From assembly GCA_035762175.1 (NCBI GenBank), contig DASTPP010000009.1:1-23573 (forward strand): a stretch of DNA of 23,573 nucleotides. The letters are read 5' to 3'. Source of the stretch: DASTPP01 sp035762175 (GTDB taxonomy: Bacteria > Myxococcota_A > Polyangia > Polyangiales > Polyangiaceae). Positions 15,575 to 23,119 of the stretch are shown piece by piece. Positions within the stretch are counted from its first letter, which is position 1, and the number at the start of each line of letters is the position of its first letter. A program made the position numbers and the translations under genes. The notes under the pieces are model-generated. The model was not told the origin of the DNA. It made no database searches and saw nothing but the letters and a program-made list of their open reading frames with translations.

Positions 15575-16534
15575 ATGGGGTTCGTCGGCTTTCACGCTTC
15601 GCACGAGCAGTTCCCGCCGGGCGAGTTGCTCTCGCTCGCGCGCGCGGCCGAGTCGGCGGGCTTCGCGCACGCCATGTGCTCCGATCACCTGGCCCCCTTC
15701 GGCGAGGCGCAGGGCCAGAGCGGCTTCGCCTGGTCGTGGCTGGGGGCGGCGCTCGAGGCGACGCGAATGCCGTTCGGCGTCGTGACGGCGCCGGGGCAGC
15801 GCTACCACCCGGCCGTCGTCGCGCAGGCGGCGGCCACGCTCGCGGAGATGTACCCGGGCCGCTTCTGGGTGGCCTTCGGCAGCGGCCAGAACCTGAACGA
15901 GCACGTGACGGGCGACGCGTGGCCGCCGCCCGACGTGCGGCGGGCGCGCCTGCGCGAGTGCGTCGAGGTCGTGCGCGCGCTCTGGGCGGGCGAGACCGTG
16001 ACGCACTTCGGGCTGGTGCGCGTCGCGCAGGCGAAGCTCTACACGCGGCCCGCGACGCCGCCGCGGCTGTTCGGCGCGGCCGTGAGCCCCGAGAGCGCGT
16101 CGCTCGTGGGCGGCTGGGCCGACGGGCTCATCACGGTCAACCAGCCCGAGCCCGCGCTGCGGCGGGTGGTCGAGGCGTTCCGGGCGGGCGGCGGCGAGGG
16201 CAAGCCCATGTTCTTGCAGGCGCACGTCGCGTACGCGCCCGACGAGGGGGCGGCCCTCGCGGCGGCGCACGAGCAATGGAAGACCAACGCCCTCACCGGG
16301 CCGCTACTCTGGGACGTGCCGCTGCCCGCGGAGTTCGACGCGGCGGCGACGTTCGTACGGCCCGAAGACATGCGCGAGAGCGTACGCGTTTCGTCGGACC
16401 TCGGCCGGCACCGGGCGTGGCTCGAGCGAGACCGCGAGCTCGGCTTCGAGCGCGTGTACGTGCACGAGGTCGGGCGCGAGCAGCGGCGCTCTCTCGAGGC
16501 GTTCGGCGAGCACGTGCTGCCGCGGCTCGGGTGA
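15575..16534 (+). CDS. LLM-class flavin oxidoreductase (TIGR03885-like, probably not F420-dependent)
   Basis: Intact 319-residue protein. Start at ATG 15575 is fixed by a strong GGAGGG ribosome binding site just upstream and by the family N-terminus MGFVGFHASHEQFPPGELL. The bacterial-luciferase-like TIM barrel is evident: an early Asp-His pair in AMCSDHLAPF, the GVVTAPGQRYHPAVVAQAAA strand-helix unit, and the hallmark GRFWVAFGSGQNLNEHVTGD with the RLRECVEVVRALWAGE helix that follows in this superfamily. A late strand ends in FERVYVHEVGREQ. Relatives are predicted to be FMN- rather than F420-dependent; substrate unknown. No obvious operon partner: the next gene on this strand begins 264 bp downstream. 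Base use matches its neighbours. Confidence 0.88.
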   Translation: MGFVGFHASHEQFPPGELLSLARAAESAGFAHAMCSDHLAPFGEAQGQSGFAWSWLGAALEATRMPFGVVTAPGQRYHPAVVAQAAATLAEMYPGRFWVAFGSGQNLNEHVTGDAWPPPDVRRARLRECVEVVRALWAGETVTHFGLVRVAQAKLYTRPATPPRLFGAAVSPESASLVGGWADGLITVNQPEPALRRVVEAFRAGGGEGKPMFLQAHVAYAPDEGAALAAAHEQWKTNALTGPLLWDVPLPAEFDAAATFVRPEDMRESVRVSSDLGRHRAWLERDRELGFERVYVHEVGREQRRSLEAFGEHVLPRLG

Positions 16535-16798
16535 GGGCGGCCCGGACGCGCTCGCGGGGCGCCCGGTTACGCCCGTTCGTGTGCGTCGGGGCGGCGAAGC
16601 CGGCGGGCGGACCTCGCGCGTGTCGGGCACGGGCGGCCGCGGTTCGGAGGCCCCGTAGCGCCGACAAGGGCGGACACGACGGGCCGCGCTCGTGCGTTGC
16701 ACGGAGTTCGAGCGCCGGCCTCCGCTCTTGCGCACCTCGTGCCACCGTGCCAACGAAGACCCGGGCCACCTGCGGCCTCGCCCGGAGGCGTACGAAGC

Positions 16799-18319
16799 AT
16801 GAGCGCGACGCGAAAGTGGTTCGGGGGCTCACGCGTCGCGGGCGGCCCCGCTGAGTTCGACGTCGTCGTGCTCGGCGGCGGCGCGGCGGGGCTGACGGCG
16901 TCGGGGGTCGCCGCGAGCTTCGGGGCCAAGACCCTGCTCGTCGAGCGCGCCCGACTCGGCGGCGACTGCACGTGGACGGGCTGCATCCCCAGCAAGGCCC
17001 TGCTCAAGGCGGCGAAGGTGGCGCACGCGATGCGCCGCGCCGCCCGCTACGGGCTCGCCGACCACGCGCCGGACGTCGACACGCGGCGCGTGATGGCCCA
17101 CGTCCGGGCGGTGCGCCAGGGCGTGTACGAACACGCCGACGCGCCCCCCATCTTCGAGGCCATGGGCGTCGAGGTGAGGGCCGGGCGGGCGCGCTTCGTC
17201 GACCCGCACACCGTGGCCGTCGCGGCCGAGGGCGGCGACGAGATGCCGTTCAGGGCGCGCTACGTGATCGTCGCGACGGGCGCGCGCCCGAGCGTGCCGC
17301 CGATCGAGGGGCTCGATCGGGTGCCGGCTCTGACGAGCGAGTCGGTCTTCGAGCTCGAGGAGGTCCCCCGTCGGCTGCTGATCGTCGGGGGCGGGCCCGT
17401 CGGCTGCGAGCTCGCGCAGGCGTTCTGCCGCCTCGGCGCCCGGGTGACGGTCGCGCAGCGCGCGCGACACCTGCTGCCCGGCGACGACCCCGAGCTCACC
17501 GAGGCGCTCCGCCGCGCGCTCGAGGGCGAGGGGGTCGAGTGCCTGCTGGGCGCCGAGGTGAGGCGCGTCGCGAACGATGCCGGCGCCGTCCGCGCGACGA
17601 TCGCCGCGGCCGGGGGCACGACCGAGGTCGTCGCCGACGCGATCCTGCTGGCCGTGGGGCGGCGCCCGAACGTCGAGGGGCTGGGCCTGGAAGCGGCCGG
17701 CGTCGGGTACGCCGACCGCGGCATCGCCGTCGACGACCGCTGCCGCACGAGCGCGCGCCACGTGTTCGCCTGCGGCGACGTCACGGGCCGCTACCAGTTC
17801 ACGCACATGTCCGAGCACATGGCGAAGGTCGCGGTGACGAACGCGGTGCTCGGGCTGCCGTCGAAGGTCGACGCGCGATACGTGCCCCGGTGCACCTTCA
17901 CCGACCCCGAGCTGGCGCACGTCGGCGCTTCCGAGGCCGACCTCGTCGCGCGCGGCGTGCGGTTCGATGTCTACCGCTTCCCCTACGACAAGCTCGACCG
18001 GGCGATTGCCGACGGCGAGACGACCGGGCTCGTCAAGGTGCTGGCGACTCGGCCGGGTGGGCGCATCCTCGGCGCGAGCGTGCTGGGCGCCGCCGCCGGC
18101 GAGCTGATCGGCGAGCTCGCCGTCGCGATGCGCAACGGCGTCACGCTGCGGCGGCTCGCCGACACCATCCACCCGTACCCGACGTACGGGCTCGGCGTGC
18201 GGCGGGCGGCCGACCAGTGGTACGTGCGCAAGCGCTCGAAGGCCCTCGTGCGCGTGCTGCGGTTCGTCTTCGGCTATCGGGGCCTCGTGCGAGACTTCGA
18301 CCCGGACGAGATCGTATGA
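16799..18319 (+). CDS. MerA-like FAD-dependent pyridine nucleotide-disulfide oxidoreductase
   Basis: 506 residues from ATG 16799, preceded by GGAGG at a good distance. It has an FAD dinucleotide motif (VVVLGGGAAGLTASG, about 22-36); the redox-active Cys57-x4-Cys62 pair in GGDCTWTGCIPSK; a second FAD motif (VIVATGARPSVPPIEG); an NAD(P)H motif (LLIVGGGPVGCELAQ, about 195-209); HVFACGDVTG for the FAD pyrophosphate; and a C-terminal dimer interface with the active-site HP pair in TIHPYPTYG. Mercuric-reductase-specific features (N-terminal metal-binding domain, C-terminal Cys pair) are absent, so mercury reduction is unlikely; the C-terminus is the basic helix VLRFVFGYRGLV. Similar oxidoreductases are found beside arsenosugar genes in other bacteria, and an arsenosugar cassette begins 0.9 kb downstream; a shared role is inference. 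Confidence 0.88.
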   Translation: MSATRKWFGGSRVAGGPAEFDVVVLGGGAAGLTASGVAASFGAKTLLVERARLGGDCTWTGCIPSKALLKAAKVAHAMRRAARYGLADHAPDVDTRRVMAHVRAVRQGVYEHADAPPIFEAMGVEVRAGRARFVDPHTVAVAAEGGDEMPFRARYVIVATGARPSVPPIEGLDRVPALTSESVFELEEVPRRLLIVGGGPVGCELAQAFCRLGARVTVAQRARHLLPGDDPELTEALRRALEGEGVECLLGAEVRRVANDAGAVRATIAAAGGTTEVVADAILLAVGRRPNVEGLGLEAAGVGYADRGIAVDDRCRTSARHVFACGDVTGRYQFTHMSEHMAKVAVTNAVLGLPSKVDARYVPRCTFTDPELAHVGASEADLVARGVRFDVYRFPYDKLDRAIADGETTGLVKVLATRPGGRILGASVLGAAAGELIGELAVAMRNGVTLRRLADTIHPYPTYGLGVRRAADQWYVRKRSKALVRVLRFVFGYRGLVRDFDPDEIV

Positions 18320-18341
18320 GCCGCCGGCGCGCGCCGGCGGC
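18320..18341 (+). terminator. Perfect 22-bp palindrome directly after the oxidoreductase stop codon
   Basis: An uninterrupted GC-only palindrome (arms GCCGCCGGCGC and its complement) begins at the base after TGA 18317-18319. It can form a strong hairpin, with the central bases as loop. No T run follows; this is plausible for transcription termination in a GC-rich genome. Confidence 0.45.
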
Positions 18342-18403
18342 CCCGGCCGGGCGGCGCCGTGCGGGGCGCGCGGGTCGGGCGCGAGCGGGTCTGACCCCGC
18401 GCC

Positions 18404-19127
18404 TTATTCGCGCAGCTTCTTGCCCTCGCTCTTCTTGGGCGAGAGCGTTTCGTCGCGCATCAGGTCGAGCTCTTGCTGCTTCGCCGGCGACGAGCCCTCG
18501 GGCGGGCGGCCGAGGCCGATCTTTACCTCGCGCCACTTGAGCTTGGCGTCCTTCCAGAGGTGGCCCATGGGCTTGTGGCCGTAGGCGCGGTACTCGCCCG
18601 GCTCGACCTTGCCCTTCTGGGCGACGAACGCGGCGAAGCCGTCGACCCAGGCGTCGAAGGCCGCCATCACCTCGGCCTCGCGCACCATGTGCTCGGCCCG
18701 TTCATGCACACGAGCCGGTCGAACATCAGCTTGAGGTTGCTCGAGGGCGCGTACCAGTTGACCGGCCCGAGGAAGGCCCAGGCGTCGGCGAGGTCGAGGC
18801 GGGCGTACAGGTCGAGGTCCCACATCAGGTCGGGCTCGAGCTTGCTATCTTTTTCGTAGAATTGCAGGGCCAGCAGCAGAGCGCCATCGAGGTCGAGACG
18901 CACGCGTTGCAGCTCTGGATGCGCGCCCGGCCGAAGACGTTGCCGAGGTCTTCGTCGTCGACCTCCCACGCCGGCGGCAGCCGGTCGGCCATGCGCATCA
19001 TGAGCGCGCGCGACTTCGAGTCGACGCCGGGGCAGTTGTACTGCCGCCGGTCGGAGCCCGAAACGATGAGCACGCGGAAGGGGCGCTCGGCGGTCGGCAG
19101 GCGCCCGTTCTCGTCGTTGGGCTTCAT
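18404..19127 (-). pseudogene. Flavodoxin-fold NAD(P)H-dependent oxidoreductase, frameshifted and internally deleted
   Basis: From ATG 19127 the first frame reads a flavodoxin-like N-terminus (FRVLIVSGSDRRQYNCPGVD, then DLGNVFGRARIQSCNACVST and ALCCWPCN). Near 18858-18864 one T appears lost: coding continues in another frame as YEKDSKLEPDLMWDLDLYAR and WAFLGPVNWYAPSSNLKLMF then DRLVCMNG. At about 18700 this frame breaks off and a third frame starts directly with AEHMVREAEVMAAFDAWVDG, running to TAA 18404 (ending SPKKSEGKKLRE). The central part, which in this family separates the CMNG and AEHMVRE blocks by roughly 100 residues (from memory of the family), is missing. Two frame breaks plus a deletion make a functional protein impossible. 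The FMN/NAD(P)H role is known for the family only. Confidence 0.8.
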
Positions 19128-19227
19128 GCGCTTCGTGCTGACACGCGGGCCGGCATCGCGCCAACCGGGCGGCCGGGCGGCGGGCCTTGCTCGAGCTCTC
19201 CCGGCGGCGTACCCCAAGGGGGTCGAC

Positions 19228-19938
19228 GTGACGAGCGAGCCCGTGGCCCCCGGCGTGCTGTGCGTTTTCGTGAAAGAGCCCCGCCCCGGCCGGGCGAAGA
19301 CGCGCCTGGCGAGGGCCGTCGGCCCGGGCCCGGCCGCGGCGCTCGCCGCCGCCTTCCTCGACGACACGCTCGGTCGCCTGGCCGACGAGCGGGGGCGCCG
19401 CCGACTCGTCCTCGCGGTCGCCCCTCCGGGCTATGCCCCGACCACGGCGTGCCCGGTCGAGCTCTGGCCGCAGGGCGATGGCGATCTCGGCGAGCGTCTC
19501 GAGCGCGCGGCGTCGCGGGCGCTCGCGGGGGCGCCGTGGGTGCTGCTGTTGGGCACCGACTCGCCCGGCCTGCCGCGGGCCTACCTCGACGAGGCGGCGC
19601 GTTTGCTGGGCGCGCCGGCGGGCCCCGACGCCGTCCTCGGCCCGACGCGCGACGGCGGCTACTACGCCCTCGGCGTCCGGCGCCTGCCCGCGGGGGCGCT
19701 CGGCGGCGTGCGCTGGAGCACGCCCGCGGCGCTCGCCGACACGCGGGCCGCGCTCGAGCGCGGGGGCTCGCGGGTCGAGCTCTTGCCCGCCTGGTTCGAC
19801 GTCGACGAGGGCGACGATTTGTGCTCGCTCGCCGCGCTGCTGCGCGAGGGCGGGGCCGAGGCCCCGGCGACCGCGCGGGCGCTGCGGGCCCTCGGCTACG
19901 ACGTGGGGCCGGGCCCGCCCGGTTCGGGCGGGCGTTGA
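19228..19938 (+). CDS. TIGR04282-type (DUF2064) arsenosugar-cassette glycosyltransferase
   Basis: 236 residues from GTG 19228, with AAGGGGG about 7 bases upstream. The N-terminus GVLCVFVKEPRPGRAKTRLA is the family's nucleotidyltransferase-like signature, followed by WVLLLGTDSPGLP (Asp in the GTDSP metal site) and LGPTRDGGYYALGVR. The end FDVDEGDDLCSLAALL is also typical. These small GT-A-fold proteins accompany ArsS and TIGR04283 enzymes in arsenosugar cassettes and are thought to handle an activated sugar or nucleotide. Here the gene is on the opposite strand from the rest of the cassette: its last 43 bp overlap the end of the TIGR04283-type gene tail to tail. It shows no lesion. Confidence 0.88.
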   Translation: MTSEPVAPGVLCVFVKEPRPGRAKTRLARAVGPGPAAALAAAFLDDTLGRLADERGRRRLVLAVAPPGYAPTTACPVELWPQGDGDLGERLERAASRALAGAPWVLLLGTDSPGLPRAYLDEAARLLGAPAGPDAVLGPTRDGGYYALGVRRLPAGALGGVRWSTPAALADTRAALERGGSRVELLPAWFDVDEGDDLCSLAALLREGGAEAPATARALRALGYDVGPGPPGSGGR

Positions 19939-20630
19939 GCGCGCGGGCGGGCCGCCGCGCGGGCGTCGGCGTAGAAGCGGGCGAGGCGGCGCGGCGGGGC
20001 GCCGAGCTCGTACGCGAGTTGTAGGCCCGCCCAGAGCGCGAGGGTGCGCAGCGGGCGGCCTTCGAACCGGCGCGCGCTCGCCGCGACCGCGGGCTCGGTC
20101 ACGTAGCGCGTCGGCCCCGCCCGCTCGAGCTTGCGGGCGAAGGCGCAGTCTTCGAAGAGCGGCACGTCGTCGAAGCCGCCGAGGGCGTCGAAGACGGTGC
20201 GGCGCACGAAGATGCACGAGTCGCCGTAGTAGACGCCGAAGAGGCGGCGCCGCAGATCGTTGCCGAGCGTGAAGAGGCGCGCGGCGGCCGAGGGGTGGTC
20301 GAAGCGCAGGGCGAAGTTGCCGCCGACGACGCGCGGGTCGGCGAGCGCGGCGCGAATGGCGGCGCCGAAGCCCGGGGGGACGCCCGCGTCGGCGTGGACG
20401 AAGACGAGGGCGTCGGCGCGCGCGGCCCGGGCGCCCTCGTTGAGTTGGGGGCCGCGCCCCTTGCGGCCTTGGACGACGCGCGCGCCCGCCCTCGCGGCGG
20501 CCTCGGCGGTGCCGTCGGGGCTCGCGGCGTCGGCGACGACGACCTCGTCGACCTCGCGCGCGCACGCCCCGACGAGGCCGCCGATCTGCGGCGCCTCACA
20601 CCAAGTCGGGACGACGGCCGCGACCCTCAC
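19896..20630 (-). CDS. TIGR04283-type arsenosugar-cassette glycosyltransferase (GT2)
   Basis: 244 residues from GTG 20630, whose GTGA overlaps the TGA of arsS, so translation is probably coupled. A GT2-family GT-A fold is evident: VRVAAVVPTWCEAPQIGGLV, then VVVADAASPDGTAE, RKGRGPQLNEGARAA, the metal-binding LVFVHADAGVPPGF, the acceptor-loop FALRFDHPSAAARLF, GVYYGDSCIFVRR, and the catalytic acidic pair in DVPLFEDCAFARKLE. No membrane segment, so cytosolic. Proposed role in the pathway: transfer of the sugar part during arsenosugar assembly, with the partner encoded convergently. Third gene of the peroxidase-like / arsS / transferase operon. The C-terminus (RPRAQRPPEPGGPGPTS) is antisense to the end of the TIGR04282 gene and is probably dispensable. 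Confidence 0.88.
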   Translation of the reverse strand: MRVAAVVPTWCEAPQIGGLVGACAREVDEVVVADAASPDGTAEAAARAGARVVQGRKGRGPQLNEGARAARADALVFVHADAGVPPGFGAAIRAALADPRVVGGNFALRFDHPSAAARLFTLGNDLRRRLFGVYYGDSCIFVRRTVFDALGGFDDVPLFEDCAFARKLERAGPTRYVTEPAVAASARRFEGRPLRTLALWAGLQLAYELGAPPRRLARFYADARAAARPRAQRPPEPGGPGPTS

Positions 20631-21709
20631 GGGCGCGCCGGCCCGCCTTCGCCCGCGGCGAGCGCGCCGCCGCAGCTCGACCCCGCCCCGGCCGTGCAGC
20701 CGAAGCAGTGCGGCCCCGTGCGCACCGAACGTTGTCCGAGCTCGTCGAGGTCGACGTCGAAGATGGTGCGCCCGAGCGGGAGCTCGAGCATCTGGTTGAA
20801 ATCGCAGTCGTAGAGCCGGCCGTCCCAGCCGACCGAGAGGGTCGTGCGGCACATCAGCCCCTCGACCGTGGCGGGGTTGAAGGCGCCCACCAGCTTGGTC
20901 ATGTAGGCCTCGAGCAGTTCGCCCTCGGCGAGGAACTCGAGGTAGCGGCTGACGGGCATGTTCGTCAGGGCGTAGAGGCGGTTGAAGTGAACGCCGTGGC
21001 GGCGCAGCATTTCGCGCTTCCAGTCGCGCTCGAGCGCGGCCTGGCCCGCCGGCAGGTAGGCGCCGGCGGGGTTGGTGACGAGGTGCAAGACGAGGCCGCT
21101 GCCGTCGCGCCCGTAGCCGAGCTCGTTGAGCCGGCGCAGGGCGGCGAGCGACGCCTCGAAGACGCCCCCGCCGCGTTGGGCGTCGGTGCGCGACTCGGCG
21201 TACCAGGGCAGCGACGCCACGACCTCGACCCGGTGCCGGGCGAAGAATTCGGGCAGGTCGGCGTAGTTGGGCAGCCGGGTGATGGTGAGGTTGCAGCGGT
21301 CGATGACGCGAAGGCCGCGCGCCGAGGCCCGCTCGACGAGCTCGCGGAAGCGCGGGTGCAGCTCGGGCGCGCCGCCGGTGACGTCGACGGCGGGCACCGC
21401 GCCCGCCTCGAGGAGCGCGAGGCACGCGTCGAGCACGGCGTCGCCCATCACCTCGGTGCGGTCGGGGCCCGCGTCGACGTGGCAGTGGCGACAGGTCTGG
21501 TTGCAGCGCTTGCCGAGGTTCATCTGCAGCACCTCGACGCCGCGGGCGGCGAGCGGGGCGTGGCCGGCGCCCGCCGCGGCCTCGTCGAAGGCCCTCGCCG
21601 ACGGCACGGCGGCGAGCAGCTCGCGCTGGCGCCGGGGCGAGGCGAGCGGGTGGTCGCGCCGCGCGAGCGTCGGCAAGACGCGCCGGGCGGGCGGGGCGGC
21701 GGCGGTCAT
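20627..21709 (-). CDS. arsS: Arsenosugar biosynthesis radical SAM protein ArsS
   Basis: 360 residues from ATG 21709 (MTAAAPPARRVLPTLARRDH). It has the radical SAM cluster motif C69-x3-C73-x2-C76 (RCNQTCRHCHVDAGPDRTE), the SAM-binding DVTGGAPELHPRFRELV (GGE-like), CNLTITRLPNY, and the family's C-terminal Cys-rich domain (LMCRTTLSVGWDGRLYDCDF then CFGCTAGAGSSCGG), which likely binds a further Fe-S cluster or substrate. ArsS acts after arsenic methylation, coupling a deoxyadenosyl radical to dimethylarsenite on the way to dimethylarsinoyl ribosides. The start ATGA overlaps the stop of the peroxidase-like gene, and its own stop overlaps the next start, so three genes are tightly coupled. All key cysteines are present. 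No arsM is visible in the window. Confidence 0.93.
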   Translation of the reverse strand: MTAAAPPARRVLPTLARRDHPLASPRRQRELLAAVPSARAFDEAAAGAGHAPLAARGVEVLQMNLGKRCNQTCRHCHVDAGPDRTEVMGDAVLDACLALLEAGAVPAVDVTGGAPELHPRFRELVERASARGLRVIDRCNLTITRLPNYADLPEFFARHRVEVVASLPWYAESRTDAQRGGGVFEASLAALRRLNELGYGRDGSGLVLHLVTNPAGAYLPAGQAALERDWKREMLRRHGVHFNRLYALTNMPVSRYLEFLAEGELLEAYMTKLVGAFNPATVEGLMCRTTLSVGWDGRLYDCDFNQMLELPLGRTIFDVDLDELGQRSVRTGPHCFGCTAGAGSSCGGALAAGEGGPARP

Positions 21710-22044
21710 TTCATCGAGACCCTCTCGACGTGGCCGCGCATCTGCAGCCCGTGCACGAGGGCGGCGCCGCCGCGCAGGGCGGCCGCGACGTGCACCGCCT
21801 CGGTCATCTGCTCGAGGTCGGCGCCCTTCTCGAGGCAGGTCGCGCTGTAGGCGTCGATGCAGTAGGGGCACTGCAGCGCGTGCGAGACCGCCAGGCCGAT
21901 GAGCGCCTTCTCGCGCTCGGTGAGCGCCCCCTCGGCGAACACGGCCCGGTAGTACGCGAGGAACTTCTCCCAGAGGGCGGGCGCGTCGCGGCCCATCTCG
22001 GAGAAGCGGGGCAAATGCTCGGGCGAGTAGTATTCTTTCTTCAC
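21706..22044 (-). CDS. Arsenosugar-associated peroxidase-like (AhpD/CMD family) protein
   Basis: 112 residues from GTG 22044, chosen for the strong GGAGG 10 bases upstream and the family start VKKEYYSPEHLPRFSEMGRD. It is an all-helical carboxymuconolactone-decarboxylase fold with the AhpD-type redox motif C59-x2-C62 in HALQCPYCIDAYSATC, and a third Cys at 70, then KGADLEQMTEAVHVAAALRG and the C-terminal ALVHGLQMRGHVE. It is likely a small thiol peroxidase or thiol-disulfide carrier; its exact job in arsenosugar formation is not known. First gene of the minus-strand operon: its TGA lies within the ATGA start of arsS. The operon promoter should lie in the 218 bp shared with the divergent desaturase gene. 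Confidence 0.88.
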   Translation of the reverse strand: MKKEYYSPEHLPRFSEMGRDAPALWEKFLAYYRAVFAEGALTEREKALIGLAVSHALQCPYCIDAYSATCLEKGADLEQMTEAVHVAAALRGGAALVHGLQMRGHVERVSMK

Positions 22045-22262
22045 GGCGTTCGCCTCCTTCTCCCGCGACGTGGCGCCCGCCCGTCGGCGCCGCGCCGACC
22101 GCGCCTCGAGCGGACCGTGGCACGCCCCGAACTCACGCGCCATCGGGCCGTCGCTCGCTCCGGTGCGTTTCGGGGCGCTCGGGCCGCTTCGGTACGTACG
22201 CCGCTTCGGCCCGCGGCGCTCGAGACCCCTTGGCACGATTCTGCCATGCGCCCCGTGGGCCA

Positions 22263-23060
22263 ATGACGAGCGCAATGCCAGAGTCGGCCCGTACGCCGCT
22301 GTCGGGGGCGGTTCGGGCGGGCGTGGTCGCGACCGTCGCGCTCGCGCTGTTGCTGCTCGAGCGCGCCTCCCCGCGGCGCCCGCGGCGGCGACCTGCCCGC
22401 GCTCGCCTGCTACGAAATGCGGCCGTCGCGCTGAGCGGCGGGCTCGTGATCGCGGCGGTCGAGGGGCCGGTCGTCAAGCGCCTGACGTCGCTCGTCGCCC
22501 GGCGGCGTTGGGGGCTGCTGCCGAGGTTGGGGCTGCCCGCCTGGGCCGAGACGGCCGCCGCCGTGGTCGCGCTCGACTACACGCTGTACCTTTGGCACCT
22601 CGCCAACCATCGCGTGGCGTCCCTCTGGCGTTTTCACGCCGTTCACCACGTCGACGAAGAGCTCGACCTCGCGACGGCCGCCCGCTTTCATGGCGGCGAG
22701 CTCTTGCTCTCGGTGGCCGTGCGGGCCGCGCAAATTCTCGCCATCGGCGTCTCGCCCCGGGCGCTCTCGTGGTGGCAGACGCTGACGCTCGCGTCGGTCT
22801 CCTTCCACCACGCCAATGTTCGCCTGCCGCCGCGCCTCGAGCGCGCCCTCGGGCGCGTGATCGTCACCCCCCACCTGCACACGATTCACCACTCGACGCG
22901 CCGAGCCGAGCGCGACGCCAACTGGTCGAGCGGCCTCGTCCTATGGGACCGGGCCCACGGCACGCTCCGGTTCGACGCGGACGAGGGCGCGATCGCCATC
23001 GGCGTCGAGGCGGCGCCCGAACGCGGCCCACTCGCGCTGCTCGTGATGCCCTTCCTTTGA
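22263..23060 (+). CDS. Sterol desaturase / fatty acid hydroxylase family membrane protein
   Basis: 265 residues from ATG 22263; ATG 22275 is a possible alternative, and neither has a clear ribosome binding site. Di-iron histidine boxes are present in order: HLANH (112-116), HAVHH (125-129), FHHANV (182-183) and HLHTIHH (204-210), with a further His at 143. Hydrophobic segments lie at about 19-32, 52-70, 97-111 and 146-162, fitting an inner-membrane protein with cytosolic active site. An Arg-rich loop (residues 38-51) separates the first two segments. Family members hydroxylate or desaturate sterols, carotenoids or fatty chains using O2; the substrate here is unknown. It is transcribed away from the arsenosugar operon and converges on a hydrolase gene 60 bp downstream. 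Confidence 0.87.
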   Translation: MTSAMPESARTPLSGAVRAGVVATVALALLLLERASPRRPRRRPARARLLRNAAVALSGGLVIAAVEGPVVKRLTSLVARRRWGLLPRLGLPAWAETAAAVVALDYTLYLWHLANHRVASLWRFHAVHHVDEELDLATAARFHGGELLLSVAVRAAQILAIGVSPRALSWWQTLTLASVSFHHANVRLPPRLERALGRVIVTPHLHTIHHSTRRAERDANWSSGLVLWDRAHGTLRFDADEGAIAIGVEAAPERGPLALLVMPFL

Positions 23061-23119
23061 AAGGCGAGCGCCTCGCGAGCGGGGCGCGGGCAAGTGCCCC
23101 GGCGGCGCGGGGCGCGTCC

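Noticed and set aside
23061..23119. Terminator between the convergent desaturase and hydrolase genes
   Set aside because: Only short, imperfect GC stems are present, no better than expected by chance in this composition.
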